Of a stretch of 64,000 nt of DNA, positions 33,576-44,775 are shown piece by piece; the first letter of the stretch is position 1, and each line of letters starts with the position of its first letter. The notes beneath the pieces are model-generated. The model had not been told where the DNA came from and ran no database searches. It saw only the letters and a list, made by a program, of their open reading frames with translations. The translations under genes and the position numbers were made by a program. The DNA comes from Microbotryomycetes sp. JL201 (taxonomy: Eukaryota; Basidiomycota; Microbotryomycetes), in contig JAQYUZ010000061.1 in the NCBI GenBank assembly GCA_033819885.1, positions 1 through 64,000 on the forward strand, read 5' to 3'.

Positions 33576-35248
33576 ATGCCCCCGACAAAGTCGCCGGCGG
33601 TCAAGAAACGTCCAACGAGACCGTCGAACGATGACACGCCATTATCGTTGCCGCAGCTGCTCAAAGTGCTGACGTCGTCGACGTCAAAGCACGCGCTCAC
33701 AATGTCGCAGGCAATGGCCGCAGCCGCAAAGCTCGTGCCGAAAGGCTACACTTCCATGGCAAAGCTAACACGGCTGACGATGCAAGACTTGGCAACAACC
33801 GTAGGCATCGAAGACGCCGAAGTGCGCAAACGCATCGTCGCCTTGTCATCCGCCTCGTCAGCGTCTGTTTCGTCCGGAGAGCAGTCACCGTACAAAAGGA
33901 GACGCAGAGACGCAGACCTAGACTCGCCTCTGCCTTCACCTGCAACGAAAAGACAGCACGATAGAGCTCGAGCAGAGGTGGCGCAAGACTTGGACTTTGA
34001 CGAGATACAAGCCGAACAGGTACACACCCATGCGTCATCAGTTTTATCGCGACTTTTTACTCACGAGAATGCGCGCCTTTTCGTCCTCCTGCTACTCCTT
34101 CCCATCACGCAGACTTTGGAACTCAAGTCCGTCATTACGAACCGTGCACCGGTCATGACCGCTTGGGCTACCATCGTCGCCGAGCGACTTGGCTTTTCAA
34201 GACAGGAAGCGCTCAGCATAGGCAAGCAGCTTCTTTTCTCGCATTCGAGCTTTCCACGCTCGATGTTACGGCCACTAACGACTGTAAAACTCTTTGCCGA
34301 TACAGCCCAAGTATACACCGACATGAACGCGTCGTCAAAAGGCGTCTCTATCGGTATTTTCGACAGATCGAAACTCGAAGCAGGAGGAGGTCCATCTCAG
34401 CCGTTTGTAGAGCTCATGGGTCGCAAGGCAAGCTCTCTCCAGGCGGTCGGCTCGGGTCCGGAGTCGACGAAAGAACTAATACTGACGCGCATAAGCGCAT
34501 AGGTCCCAGTCATGTCGACGAGAACAGGCGAATGGCGAGCAATGTCTCATGGTCAAACGATAGATCCTCAACAAGCTTTCAGTTACATTCAACGCAACTT
34601 TCGTCAACAAATGGGTGCCGTCATGGGCAAGTCTGCTGGTCTCGGTCTCTTGGCCGTGCCCGTCCGAGGCGCAAAAGCATTCCTCTGCCATACTGACGAA
34701 AACTTGCTGGCTTTTGTTTTTTCCTTTCGTTTTTCGGTTGGACAGGAGCGTTTCGGATTCTGGCAACGTCATATTCACCAAACGAATTGAACGAGATGGG
34801 CTACTCGTTGTATTGCGACTTTCGACCGACGGTCGAGCAATGGGGTGAAAAGGCAGAGATGAAACTCGTCGACGTGCTCAATCTACAAAAGTGGAAAATG
34901 AGAGGATCTCGGGACCCGAAGGACCTTGCGCAACCACAGGACGAACAACAACATCAACAACAGCAGCAACAGAACACTGACGATTTCCGGACGGTTGGAA
35001 CGTACTCCTCGAGTGACGGCTTGAGAGTCGTCAAAGTCGAAGACGAACAAGGTCAATCTTTAGTCTTGTCTGGACACCAGTCGAGCGAGCTACAAGACGT
35101 CAAACCAGATTCGACATCACTCGCCGGGCCATCCTTTCCAGAAGAGAAGCAGAGACCGACCTCCACCGTCGAGAGCTGCGCTCTCGACGAGTTTGATACC
35201 TTGTTGGACGATGGTAATGACGAGGCGTTTGCGACGCTAGACGTCTGA
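33576..35248 (+). CDS. Conserved fungal protein of unknown function
   Basis: Five exons: 33576-34019, 34113-34221, 34306-34437 corrected to 34306-34427, 34503-34626, 34746-35248; 433 residues. After splicing, a continuous well-formed domain appears: ITNRAPVMTAWATIVAERLG, EALSIAQVYTDMNASSKGVS, then FVELMGRKVPVMSTRTGEW, FSYIQRNFRQQMGAVMGAFR and ELNEMGYSLYCDFRPTVEQW. I recall similar sequences in other fungi without a named function. Three of the four introns (34222, 34428, 34627) need GC donors; two of them keep a plain ORF open, which would trap gene finders into wrong proteins. The N-terminus is Ser/Thr/Lys-rich with a possible nuclear signal (KRRRRD), and the C-terminal 130 residues are acidic, Gln-rich and disordered. 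A nuclear role is likely but unproven. Confidence 0.75.
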
Positions 35249-35612
35249 AAGGTCATACTTGCTATATCCGAGCTCTCCTACTCTGTACAATGTTGTTGTC
35301 ATCGCCTAGTGTAATATCAGCTGGCTGTCGAACGCTACACTCCTTGCGTACAATTCAGAAATTCGGAAGGGCACAGCCTTGTATGGCAACAAATCACGAC
35401 AGAACGCCATGAGCACAAATATGAACTTATGCGAGGGAGCCGCCGGGGTCCCTCCATTCCTGAAGCAAAAAAAAACCGAAACCGGTCCATCACTCCAGTC
35501 GACGACGAGCATTGGTTCTTGTACCCATACCCATCTTCTTCGGCCCTCTGCCATACGCAAAGACGCCCAAGTCAGCCACATCACCGCCCGTACAGGAAAA
35601 CGCAAAGGTAAC
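35249..35612. other. Convergent intergenic region, no gene
   Basis: About 360 bp between converging genes. It holds an A9 run around 35468-35476 and no coherent coding frame. Presumably the two 3' UTRs and polyadenylation regions. Confidence 0.4.
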
Positions 35613-38600
35613 TCACTGCCACAAAGCCCAACTCAACGCCATGCCCAGCACGACAAAGAATCTGACATACGTAACCAGCATGAACAAGTGCTTGACAGCA
35701 GAATCCGTCAATCTAGAAACGACCATCTTGGGCGCGTACCGAGCTCGCAAAGTTAGAGGATAGAACGTGTTATCGCGCTTGTTGCGTTGGCGGGCACATG
35801 TGACGGCAGTGTCCGACAAGTGGGAGAAAGAGGACGACGTTTCGTGCGAGTCATCGCTGTAATCGTAATCTTCCTCGTCATAGGAACGCGTCCAACTTGA
35901 TCCGGAATAGTCAGAGTCGTACGCGCGAGACTCGTGGTCGTCCTCGTCTCCGCTGTTTCCGCTGTAAGTGAGATTGCCGTACGCTGCATGGCGGTCGAAC
36001 CTCGAGTGAAAGTCTGGCAGCGTGTCAAGACCGAGTCGTCTGAGCGCGTGCTCGCGCCTCGACATGGGCGTGTCGGCCTCGTCGATGTTGTCACCGGCTC
36101 GAGCCTTGCCTTTCGCATCCAATCGGCGCCGACGCTTTTGTCGCGTCTTTCTCCGTGCACGACGCTCTTGCATCTCACGCTCATCCACCATCTCACGACT
36201 TTCAATTCTCTTCGCGTCTCGATCTTGCTCATCCTCTTCCTCGGGGTACCGACTCCAATACGTTTCGTCGTCATCGTCCTCAGTCTGCTTCCACTCTAGT
36301 GTCTGGATCACACTCCTCGGAACCCAGCCACTCCTGACGCCTTTTACGCCACTCTTCCTCCTCGAATGGCCTGCGTTCACGCCAACAGGCAAAAGCAAAG
36401 AAGACGGGCCAACCTGGAACGGATCAAGATCGTCTTCATCCTCCCAGACAGCCGGCAAATCTCCAACGACGTTCGCCAGCTTCTCGTAACTATCGGCGTC
36501 AGGAGGTCCAGAGTGTTTCAAAGAACCGACGGGAACAACGTCTTGGGCCGTGTCCAAATCGGCGTACACTGAACCAGTCACGAATGACTCGACGTTCGAT
36601 GGCAAATCACTGAATCGGCGTCGGTGGCGTCCGCCGGAAAGACGCTGACGATGGTGAGTTTGTCGACGATTGTCTTTTGTCGGCGTCGACGTCGAGTTGG
36701 TCGCAGCGCCAGAGCTAGGTCGAACCCCGGGCTCGTTCACATCTTCTTCGTCTGAAGAAGTGTGACAACTGAGATCTCCACCAAAATATCGAGGATTGTC
36801 CGTGAAGTGCTCATGGTAGCCGTAGCTGCAGTCATCAGACAGCTCGACAGGTTCGCGTTCAAAGGTCGCTTGTGGCAATTCCGAGCCCAGCTCGCTGCTC
36901 AACGTTCGAGGAGGCTGCCTCGGTCTGCGACCGCCCTTCGACGGCTTACGACGGTGTGAGACGGGCGAAGGCGATTTTCGACAGACGGGCGCTGTCAATG
37001 ACGCGATCGAGTTGATAGAGCCAAGTGACGATGACAATGGCATCGAACCCGACCTGCAGTGACGGGACTTGCGCTGAATGTCGCGTTGGTTGCCCTTTGG
37101 CCTGCCCTGGTTTGGCGAGATGTCGCTGTTGGCTTGTTCTGGCCACTCTATCCTGCCACGTTGATCCTCTGCAGCTCAAGAACGGGAGGATGGTCAGATG
37201 GATCTCTTCCCTTGTAGCTCAAGCATAAAAGCGTCAGAGCTCACCCCATCCAATGAAAAGTGCATCCTCCATCTCTTCGCACCTCCGTTTGAATTCGTCC
37301 ACGTCTCGCGTCGCTTGCTCCAGCCTCTTTGACATTTCGATCTTCTCATCCGCGATCGAGTCATTCGTGATCCTAAGCTCTTCAATCTTGGCCAGCAATT
37401 GGGAAACAAGTTCTTCATTCACTTCAAATGACTGTGTCGAGCGACCATTATTGTGTTGCTCGACGTATTGGCTAGAGCGGCTAGGCGAAGCGATGGGGAC
37501 TTGCGGTGTTCCGTTGCCCGGCTGGCGTCGAGCTGGCGAAGTCGTTGTCGGTGTGACAGGCACGCAAAGCTGCAGCCCAGCTCTCGAAACGGGTGCGCAC
37601 GCCTGATTCTTGAAGTGCTCGCCGGGTTGCTTGTCCCGATACGCATCGAATAACGTCGGTGTCTTCTCACCATCTTCCACCCCACGAGACCGAGACCACA
37701 GCATGCCTGCTTGCGAGCCACTCGAACCCAGAGAACTCGAAGTTGCGACGGCTTCCTCGAGCACAGTGTTTCTCTCTTCGACGCGTTCGAGCTCGTGCCT
37801 AAGCGCAGCCAGTTCGCGCTCGAGCTTGCGCAGACGTTTACGGCCTTGACGTTCCGCGCGCTCAGAATCGGCTTCGATCTCACTCAATTGGACACTCAGT
37901 TGGTAGTTGGCTTGGCTGAGGGATTGGACCTCAAGCGGCGAAGAGGTGGCTCTGCGGACCCTTGTTCGCGGGGATGAGCCGATGAAGGCCGAGGTGCGAT
38001 CACGTGGCGAAGGCGTCAAAGGTCGCAACTGACTGTCAGTCTCGAACGAGGCTGGCGTAGGCGAAGGTTTGCTCGCCGCGGAGGGTGGCGAGCCGTAAGA
38101 CGGTCCTGCTGGCATTCGAGGCTGCCGTGCAGGTGAGGGCGCTGGATAATTTGTCAACTCTGCCGAGCTCGTTGAAGCGCGTGGAGACGATGCAATGGAC
38201 AAGTCTGACGACTTTGATGGCGGGTGCGTCAACCCGCCCGCCACTGCCGACGTCGACAGCAGGTTTTCGTGCCGATGTTTGAGGGATGTGTACTCTTGCA
38301 AGAGGCCTTCACCTGCGACTGTCAGCAGTGATAGCTCTAGTAAGGAGCGGGTCAGACGTCAGCAGCGCTGCATTGCCCAAGTCCGCTTGCACGTCTCGAG
38401 AACGAACCTCTCTCCTTGTCCCTGATGACTTTGTCTGCGTTTGCCAGCATAATCTCCAATTGATGCCTGCTCTTGTATCCAGACGAGCTCGCTTCATCCG
38501 TGTCGTGATCACTGTCGTTTTTGTCATTTCCTGCACACGTGCCCGGCGTATCAAGCTCGGACCCCGTCCATGCGCGCGCGTGTGCCGGTGCAAGTGATGA

Positions 38601-38984
38601 TTGACTGGTGTGAGCAAGATGCGCTGGCTGCCATGGCATCCAAGACAATGTCGAGATGGGCCGTGTCTGACTGTGAGCGTCCATGTTTTCGGTTTCGTCT
38701 TCGTCAGTGGCCGTGCCTCGTCGTTGGCGCTGCTGCATCAAACAGTCGTCGCCGCCGCCTTGCACGTCCGGCAAGTCGTCAAACATTGCTGGAGGACTGT
38801 CTGGCGGGAGCGACATGCTCAGTGACGAGCTCGATAGCTTGTGCAGCAACGCGCGCTCCTGCTGTCGTCCTCGTCCTCTTGCTCGTTCTTGCTCGCGCTC
38901 GTCCTCGGCAAACGCTTTCGTTCCATCAGACACAATCAACAGCGAGCTATCGGTCGAGCCTGCCTTGCCAGGCGCTCGCAGCAT
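35613..38984 (-). CDS. Coiled-coil protein with C-terminal membrane anchor
   Basis: Three exons: 38984-38408, 38336-37245, 37168-35613; 1074 residues. An N-terminal Ser-rich region leads into HQLEIMLANADKVIRDKERE, whose last Glu is completed across intron 1, then LSLLTVAGEGLLQEY, a short conserved helix. A coiled coil follows (EADSERAERQGRKRLRKLER and on), then a second coiled coil around EELVSQLLAKIEELRITND. The last exon is acidic and Arg-rich (a run near ARRKTRQKRRRR) and ends in one hydrophobic segment, VKHLFMLVTYVRFFVVLGM, just before the stop. That makes it a likely tail-anchored protein, perhaps a cytoskeletal adaptor on an organelle. No named family is recognised. Confidence 0.68.
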
Positions 38985-39375
38985 CGTCTGGCGTGAGCAA
39001 GAGCCCTGTTTGTTGATGAGCGTGAAAGTTACGGACGCGCCTTGTTTTTCGGGTTATCTTTTCGATGCAAACCGATCTTGATCCCGCGACAAGGGACCAA
39101 ACCTACACACACGAATCATGCCCTTTACATATACGGCTCTATCAACTTGCACACGACAGCCAAAAGGTATGGCTGGCTCAATCAACAGACGCGGAAGGAA
39201 TTTAAAGGGTTCATGCATGCTCGTGGAGCCCCGCACGAGGCATGCGCGCGCGCATGCACTCACGCCCGAGTGATGCATGAGCCTGTTTGCAGCGTGAAAA
39301 CGCATTCGATTCTACACGTCTTGACAAGTCTCGAACGCCGAGCAACACGCCCTACTGACAAATTGGGATGGCCGC
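38985..39375. promoter_or_regulatory. Upstream region of the coiled-coil gene with clustered palindromes
   Basis: About 390 bp with no gene. It contains an 18-bp perfect palindrome at 39240-39257 and several GCATGC/ATGCAT units nearby (see the repeat entry). Since the coiled-coil gene starts at 38984 on the minus strand, this is its promoter side and also the downstream side of the hydrolase gene. Confidence 0.45.
39213..39257. repeat. Nested inverted repeats and alternating purine-pyrimidine tract
   Basis: Positions 39240-39257 read GCATGCGCGCGCGCATGC, a perfect 18-bp palindrome that alternates purine and pyrimidine throughout and could adopt Z-DNA or a cruciform. Just before it, GCATG-CTCGTG and CACGAG-GCATGC form an imperfect inverted repeat around a short spacer. 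Could be a dimeric factor site. Confidence 0.6.
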
Positions 39376-40863
39376 TCAAATAAACTTGCACAAGAACGGC
39401 ACAACCTTGTCCAGACCAGGACACTCTTTCGAGTCTTTGTAAACTAAATCGAAACCATGTCCTTTGCCAGGGACTTCGATCGCGACGCACTCGACGCCTG
39501 CTTCGTCAAGTTTGCGCTTCATCGCCCGACTCTCCTCGATCAAGACGCCGTCATCAGCCGTACCGTGAACATAGATCGTAGGTGGAAAAGACTGGTCCAC
39601 AGTCGCAAGTTCTGGAAATATGCGCCAGTGCTGTTTCGGGATTGCCTGTCGTCTTTGTTCAAGTGATGGCAGACTCCTCAGAGTCGCACCAAGCCCAGAC
39701 TGTCCTGCGAAAGCGTCCAAGTAGTCGCCTCGACCGAGACACAGCGGAAAATATAGTGCCCGTCGAACACCCTGGCAAAACCAAAGCCCAGCATCATCAG
39801 CTTGAAGAATCGTGACGTTGCAATGTGAACGAAAGACTGACGGCGCCGCTCACGTCCGTTCTTACAATCCTCGCTGTTTCGTGTTCTATCCGATTCACTT
39901 CATCTTGACTGAGTCGGTCCGTTCGTGGCCCTTTGTCGGGCATCCACGTTTCGGGCTATGATGCGATTCAAGTCAGCCGGTCCAGTCCACTTCATTCACT
40001 CTGCGACTTAGACTGGTTTCACTTGGAGGTAATGGTCCGCAATCAATGCTCCTCCCCCAGGGTAAATTGGGCAAATCGCTTTTGGTTTCGGTTCGGCGTG
40101 AATTGCCTATATTTGAAGTGTGATCTCATCGGAATCTGTTACGAGAGATCACATCAAGGCAATTCACTCACAAACCACCACGTGAGCAATCCACCAGCGG
40201 ATGCACCCGTCACAACAACCTTGCTCAAATCGACTTCAACGACTTCGTTCTTTGTAGCCAATTCAGAGTTTAAATTGTTGTGAATCCAGGTCCACAAGTC
40301 GAGCACGTCTTGAAGAGTGTCGTGTGCAGTCTTGGGTCGCAATAGAGTATAGTCTGGTGAGAGCTGCAGCCCCAAAGTTAATTGTGGTAGTTGCATGTGC
40401 CGATTTCAACAGCCCAAGGGAGACTGACCACGACGAATCCTTGATCGAACGCGTCTTCTGCGGAGTAGGAGTGCATGTATGGAATCAAAATTGATTAGAT
40501 TGTTTAATCCGTTCTCGATCCTGCGCAGTTTGCTCGGGTATACTCACTGAGGAGCCACGCTGGCAGCCACCCGAGCTTGTTGCCTGCGACCAGTCCTCCT
40601 CCATGCACAAACACCATCAACGGCCGTTTCTGCCTATCTCCGCTGCTTCCGATAGCATGGTGGGTTCTATCGTGCAACGTGGGAGGAACGGCAGGCAGCT
40701 GCTTGTTGACGTTAGCGTCAGTGCCCGTGTTGGAGGCAACACCAACATCTGCAGTGATCGATACACCGTCGACAGTCTTGTATATGAAGGTGTGTAGCCT
40801 CAACCCAGCCGCGCCCTCAAACATGATCGTCACAAACACCGAAAGCACAATCGGCGAGTCCAT
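39376..40863 (-). CDS. Alpha/beta hydrolase (esterase/HSL-like)
   Basis: Six exons: 40863-40548, 40457-40429, 40363-40172, 40106-40023, 39955-39854, 39771-39376; 372 residues. The oxyanion-hole motif HGGG (in LMVFVHGGGLVAGNK), the nucleophile elbow GASAGG (VVVTGASAGGLL), the acid in TIYVHGTADDGVL and the histidine in PGKGHGFD make a complete catalytic set. Carboxylesterases of this type cleave small esters in fungal metabolism; the substrate is unknown. The first four exons are well supported (FVVLSPDYTLLRP joins cleanly). The fifth exon is less certain: another donor, GTAAGA, inside it would drop five residues. A second ATG 39 nt into the first exon is a possible start. It follows the TB2 gene on the same strand, with only 56 bp between them. 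Confidence 0.75.
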
Positions 40864-40919
40864 ATCAAAAGTCACGTGACTAGTGCATTGCACAGCACTT
40901 ATCAAAAGGAGAAGCAGAG

Positions 40920-43341
40920 CTATAGATGCTTATGAAGCTGATTCAGGTTCGTCCTCTTGGTATTGACGACGACGGGCACGCCGTCGACTTCAACTTCGTC
41001 ATCAGCCGCTCTCGTCCTAGTCGAGCCGACCAACCGACGAGCTTTTCTGGGCGGTTTCGTCGACGTTCTTCCGTCACCTACGTTCAGAGCACCATCCGGA
41101 GCCGATGAAGACTTGTTTGACGATTGTGCAGGCGCAGGCAACGACATTTCGTCAGATGACGAGGACGAACCCACAGCGAGCGCCTCGACCCGAACGGACG
41201 GTTTCACCCGTCCTGCCTGAGTCGATTTTGCCACGACGGGTACGCGCGATGTCGAGTTGCCAGACGCTGTCGCTCGAGACGGAGGTAGACCAGTTACCGT
41301 TACAGATTGGGCAGACCTTACATCCCTTGTTGAAACGGACGCTCGAAGCCGTGAAGTAGTGTTCTTGGTAACCGCAGCAGAAGGGATACTCGACTTGACA
41401 TTCGTTGCGTGGCGTTTTGTACCGATCGGCTTTGTCGTCATCGCCTTTTCGACGTACTCGTCGTCCTCGTCGCTGTTCGTAGCCTTCCGCTTTCGCTTCG
41501 AGAGCGACTTGCTAGTTCCATCCGCCGCTTTTGACTGCTGCAGGATCTCTTCGAGAGTTGAATGTCCCGATAACCTAGTCCGCTTGCCTCCAGTCCTCTT
41601 GCTCTTTGGAGTCGCGCCGACATCATCTCGTTCATAATCGTATTCCTCGTCACTGATTCCACCCGTCACATCGCGCAACCTTGATTGCTTTTTACGCGTC
41701 TTGGTCGTTGAAGATCCATTTACCCAGCCCGACAACCCTCTATTGTTATTAAAGTCGTCGTCCAACTCGGCTGTCAAATCCGCAATTGCCCGACTCGCTT
41801 GCTGTCGAGGAGAGCTTTGAACTGTACTCAGCATACTCGTCGAGGGGCCAAGCTCAGATAACCGCGTCGAAGCTCTCAAAGGGCCGGAATCAGTTACAGC
41901 TGTCCTTGTTTTGGGCACTGTCGGCAGCGCCGGCAATTCAATGTCTTCGCCATGTGAGAAGGAAAAAGCCCCTGGCGGCGCCGGAGTCGGAGGGACACCG
42001 ATTGGCGTGTTTGTTGAAGCCGTCAATTGATCGAGATCGGCTTCCGCCCAAGCGTCGAGCTTTTCTTGATGGGCCGCAGAAGGAACGACGCTCGTCTGGC
42101 GAGGTGATGCAGGCGGCTTGTCGGTGTGAATGGCACGACCTTTGCCTTTCGCTGACGAGGATTGTCGTCGAACGTGCTGCCCGAAACTCGCGACATGTTG
42201 CGCTGGTGGTGTTTCAATTTTGACGACAGCAGGCAACGTGGCGACTTCTGGGTACAGGCTTTGTCGTGGTGTGCGAGACTGGCGTGCGAGTCGTGTCTCT
42301 TCGGGTTCGGCGGGAAATGCGGGCGCTGCATCCGCACTTGTTCCTGCGCTCGCTTGGACATTCTGGTGACGTTCTTTTGAGTATCGCCTTGGGTCGGTCA
42401 GGATCGGCTGTGCCAACCTGGTCGACACGTCCGTGTTGAGCTTTGCGTGAGCCGACTCTATCGAATCAGCCAACCTGTGAGCGAGCTTCGGCTTTGATGC
42501 GGAGCGAAGTCCTTGTAGAATAGTGGGAACCTGCAGTCGAATTGTTCGCTGTAATGTCAGTATCCGAATCATCGCGTAAAGCCACTCGTCTCGACACTCA
42601 CCTCTTCCTGCGCTTTTGAAGTACCGCGCGCCCCCCACCAATCCGAGAGCTTGCGCGGGCCGAAGCAGAGACATGCAAGTACAGCAACGATGACTGTAGA
42701 CGCAATGGTCCCGAGCATATCTAGCGTGCTCTCGTAAGGTTTGACAAGCGGCGCGATCGCTTTCTTGTAAACGAGTTGGGAACCCTGTTTTCGAACGATA
42801 CTCGTGAGCGTTGCATAGTACCAGACCCTCTGTGAGGTTTGTGAGCTGACCAAGGTTGTACCGGCGAGCAGCCAACAGACGAGCTTGATTTGGTTGTAAA
42901 ATGGCAGGATCCAACTGACAAACTTGTCGCAGAGCAATTCGCAGCTGTTCAAGAAAATCTATATACATCGAGACGTCCCCGCGCAACATGTCAGCATTCT
43001 CGCTACATTGAACCAGTAGACGAAGCGAGACGGGCGCGCGCTCATCAGCGGCGACTGACAAAGACGACCCAGTATTGCAGCTCTAGCTTGAGCTTTCTTC
43101 GTAGTCTTGAAGTTGTTGACTTGCTTGGCTCTTGTGGCTTGGCGTGGTAGTGACGCGCGGCAGCAAGCACTTTGAATGTTGACTGAGTCTGTCCGATGAT
43201 CTGCGATGGTGCCAGCGTCAGCTTTACTCTCTCTTGCAAGCGCAAACTCTCTCCAAAGGTCTGACTGACGAGGATGATCTTGAGCAACAGCACAAGCACG
43301 GCCATACGGCGTCGCGGCGTAAGATTGAGTTCCAAGTTCAT
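40920..43341 (-). CDS. TB2/DP1/HVA22 (REEP/Yop1-like) membrane protein with long tail
   Basis: Four exons: 43341-43270, 43200-43060, 42958-42602, 42530-40920; 726 residues. The TB2/DP1/HVA22 domain shapes ER tubules. It is seen as IIGQTQSTFKVLAA, then the hallmark LQYWVVF joined across the intron to IFLNSCELLCDKFVSWILPF, followed by YNQIKLVCWLLAG. After this comes an unusually long tail of about 540 residues, basic and Ser/Thr/Pro-rich with acidic patches, and no recognised domain. A long open frame continuing upstream of 42530 to 43061 is a by-product of open introns and is not coding. A further 42-nt GC-AG intron (43083-43124) inside exon 2 is possible. Yop1 itself has no such tail, so this is a different member of the family. 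Confidence 0.75.
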
Positions 43342-43419
43342 GTTCTGTTCATCTTTTGCAAGCGTATATTACATAGAAACGATCAACTACTCAGAAAAAA
43401 GGCAAATGCCCCCTATGCA

Positions 43420-44448
43420 TCACTTTTTTACGTCAACGCCCGACATGCGGTCCTTTGTCGAATTCAGCTTTTTGCCGAGCAGCGGCCTTAGTACAGGGTA
43501 CCACAGCTCTTGCTCTCCTTTGACGTCTGCTTGCTTTTTGCACTCGTACCCGTCACCGACGTCCATCGGGGGTGTCTTTGTGAACGCAGCAGCCAAACCT
43601 CTCGGTTTCCAATTGACTCCAACAACGTCGATACCGCCTTGTTTGACTTGGAACATTTCGTGCCAAATGGTCATCATCTGTTGATCCTTCTCCGGCAGAC
43701 TGTAATACCATTGCCAGATCTGTCGGTGGCGCGGACTGTGTGCCAGTTTGACAACATCCGCAGCTGAGCGAAAGTAGCCACAAGACATGAGATTCGAGTT
43801 GTATGGAGTCTCGGTCGACTGATAGCCCTCGACACTATTCACGAGAGGGATTCGATCAGATTCAGGTGCAACTTGTCGTTTAAATTGGATTACTCACTGA
43901 AGCAAGCCAGAGTCTGGGTCCTTTTCGGCATCTTTCCAGATCTGCACAGCAATCGCGTCATCAGCACGTAACTTGCCGAGTTAAACCTTACGAGTGCTGA
44001 CCTTTGCAAAAGCCTCTCCAATCTTGACAAAGTTCTTGTCGAATCCAAGCGGCTGCCTGCTTTTTGCTCCAATCATCAGGATGCACATCTCTGGCGTCTC
44101 TGTCGAAGTGGGATCTTGACTGTCTGGCAACACTGCTGTCGCCCTACAAAACACGACTTGGCCGTCATCGTCGAGCTTTGCGAATCCAAAGTGTTGCAAC
44201 AGTTTCCATCCCCACGCCCACGTCAACAAGCCGATCGGCAACAACAAAGGGACGAGGTACTTTTTCGACAAGCCTTGAGGGATGGCGGTGGTCAGAGCGA
44301 GTTGAAGGAATGCTCCAAAGCCGATGAACGCCGATATGGGTATGATCGAACGGGCGAGAGCCAGGGCAGATCCTCGGCGAGCCTGACGGCCAAAGTAGTC
44401 AATCCGGGGACGGGAAGAACGCGCTGTGAAGAATGGGTGGTCGGCCAT
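43420..44448 (-). CDS. DUF4188-type membrane-associated monooxygenase-like protein
   Basis: Three exons: 44448-44002, 43941-43898, 43834-43420; 301 residues. Two hydrophobic segments near residues 25-85 (including ARSIIPISAFIGFGAFLQLA and KYLVPLLLPIGLLTWAW) suggest a membrane hairpin at the N-terminus. The soluble part, with YNSNLMSCGYFRSAADVVKL, HRQIWQWYYSL and IWHEMFQVKQGG, matches the fungal DUF4188 (dimeric ferredoxin-like fold) proteins as I remember them. Members are annotated as monooxygenase-like without firm biochemistry. Start is the ATG before ADHPFFTARSSRP; an upstream in-frame ATG at 44547 would add 33 residues. It lies 78 bp upstream of the TB2 gene on the same strand. Confidence 0.7.
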
Positions 44449-44775
44449 CGTGGTGCGGTAGGGAATAAAGAGACAGGGTGAGAGCCCCGAGTTAGGAGCC
44501 TCTGAGGCGCACGCGAGCCTCGGGCTTCGGAGCCGGGTTGCTTCCACCGCCTCGGCGAGCTACAAATCCTCGGTTCACTCGTCAGCTTCCGCGCCTCGAG
44601 ATGATCAGTAAGATATTTTGGATACTCATCACCGTCGGAATCGTTCGTGTTTCAGTGATCACGCGCGGGGTCTCAACGTCGGCGCCAAGTACAACAAATT
44701 CACTGCTTCACGAATTGTCTATATGCTCCACAACCCAATTCTATATGCCTCTTTCGCGTATATGAGAGCGTCATG
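44449..44775. other. Intergenic, nothing recognised
   Basis: About 330 bp between two minus-strand genes; promoter of the DUF4188 gene and 3' region of the dioxygenase. No gene, repeat or RNA is supported. Confidence 0.4.

Noticed and set aside
34020-34112. Hydrophobic LFVLLLLLPITQ stretch as a membrane span in the conserved unknown protein
   Set aside because: It is the translated pyrimidine tract of a 93-nt intron, and removing it restores family spacing.
42531-43061. Upstream half of the long minus-strand open frame beginning MSVAADERAP
   Set aside because: It is open only because introns lack stops there. The alternative frames carry the TB2/HVA22 domain with correct splice joints, so this part is not translated in this frame.
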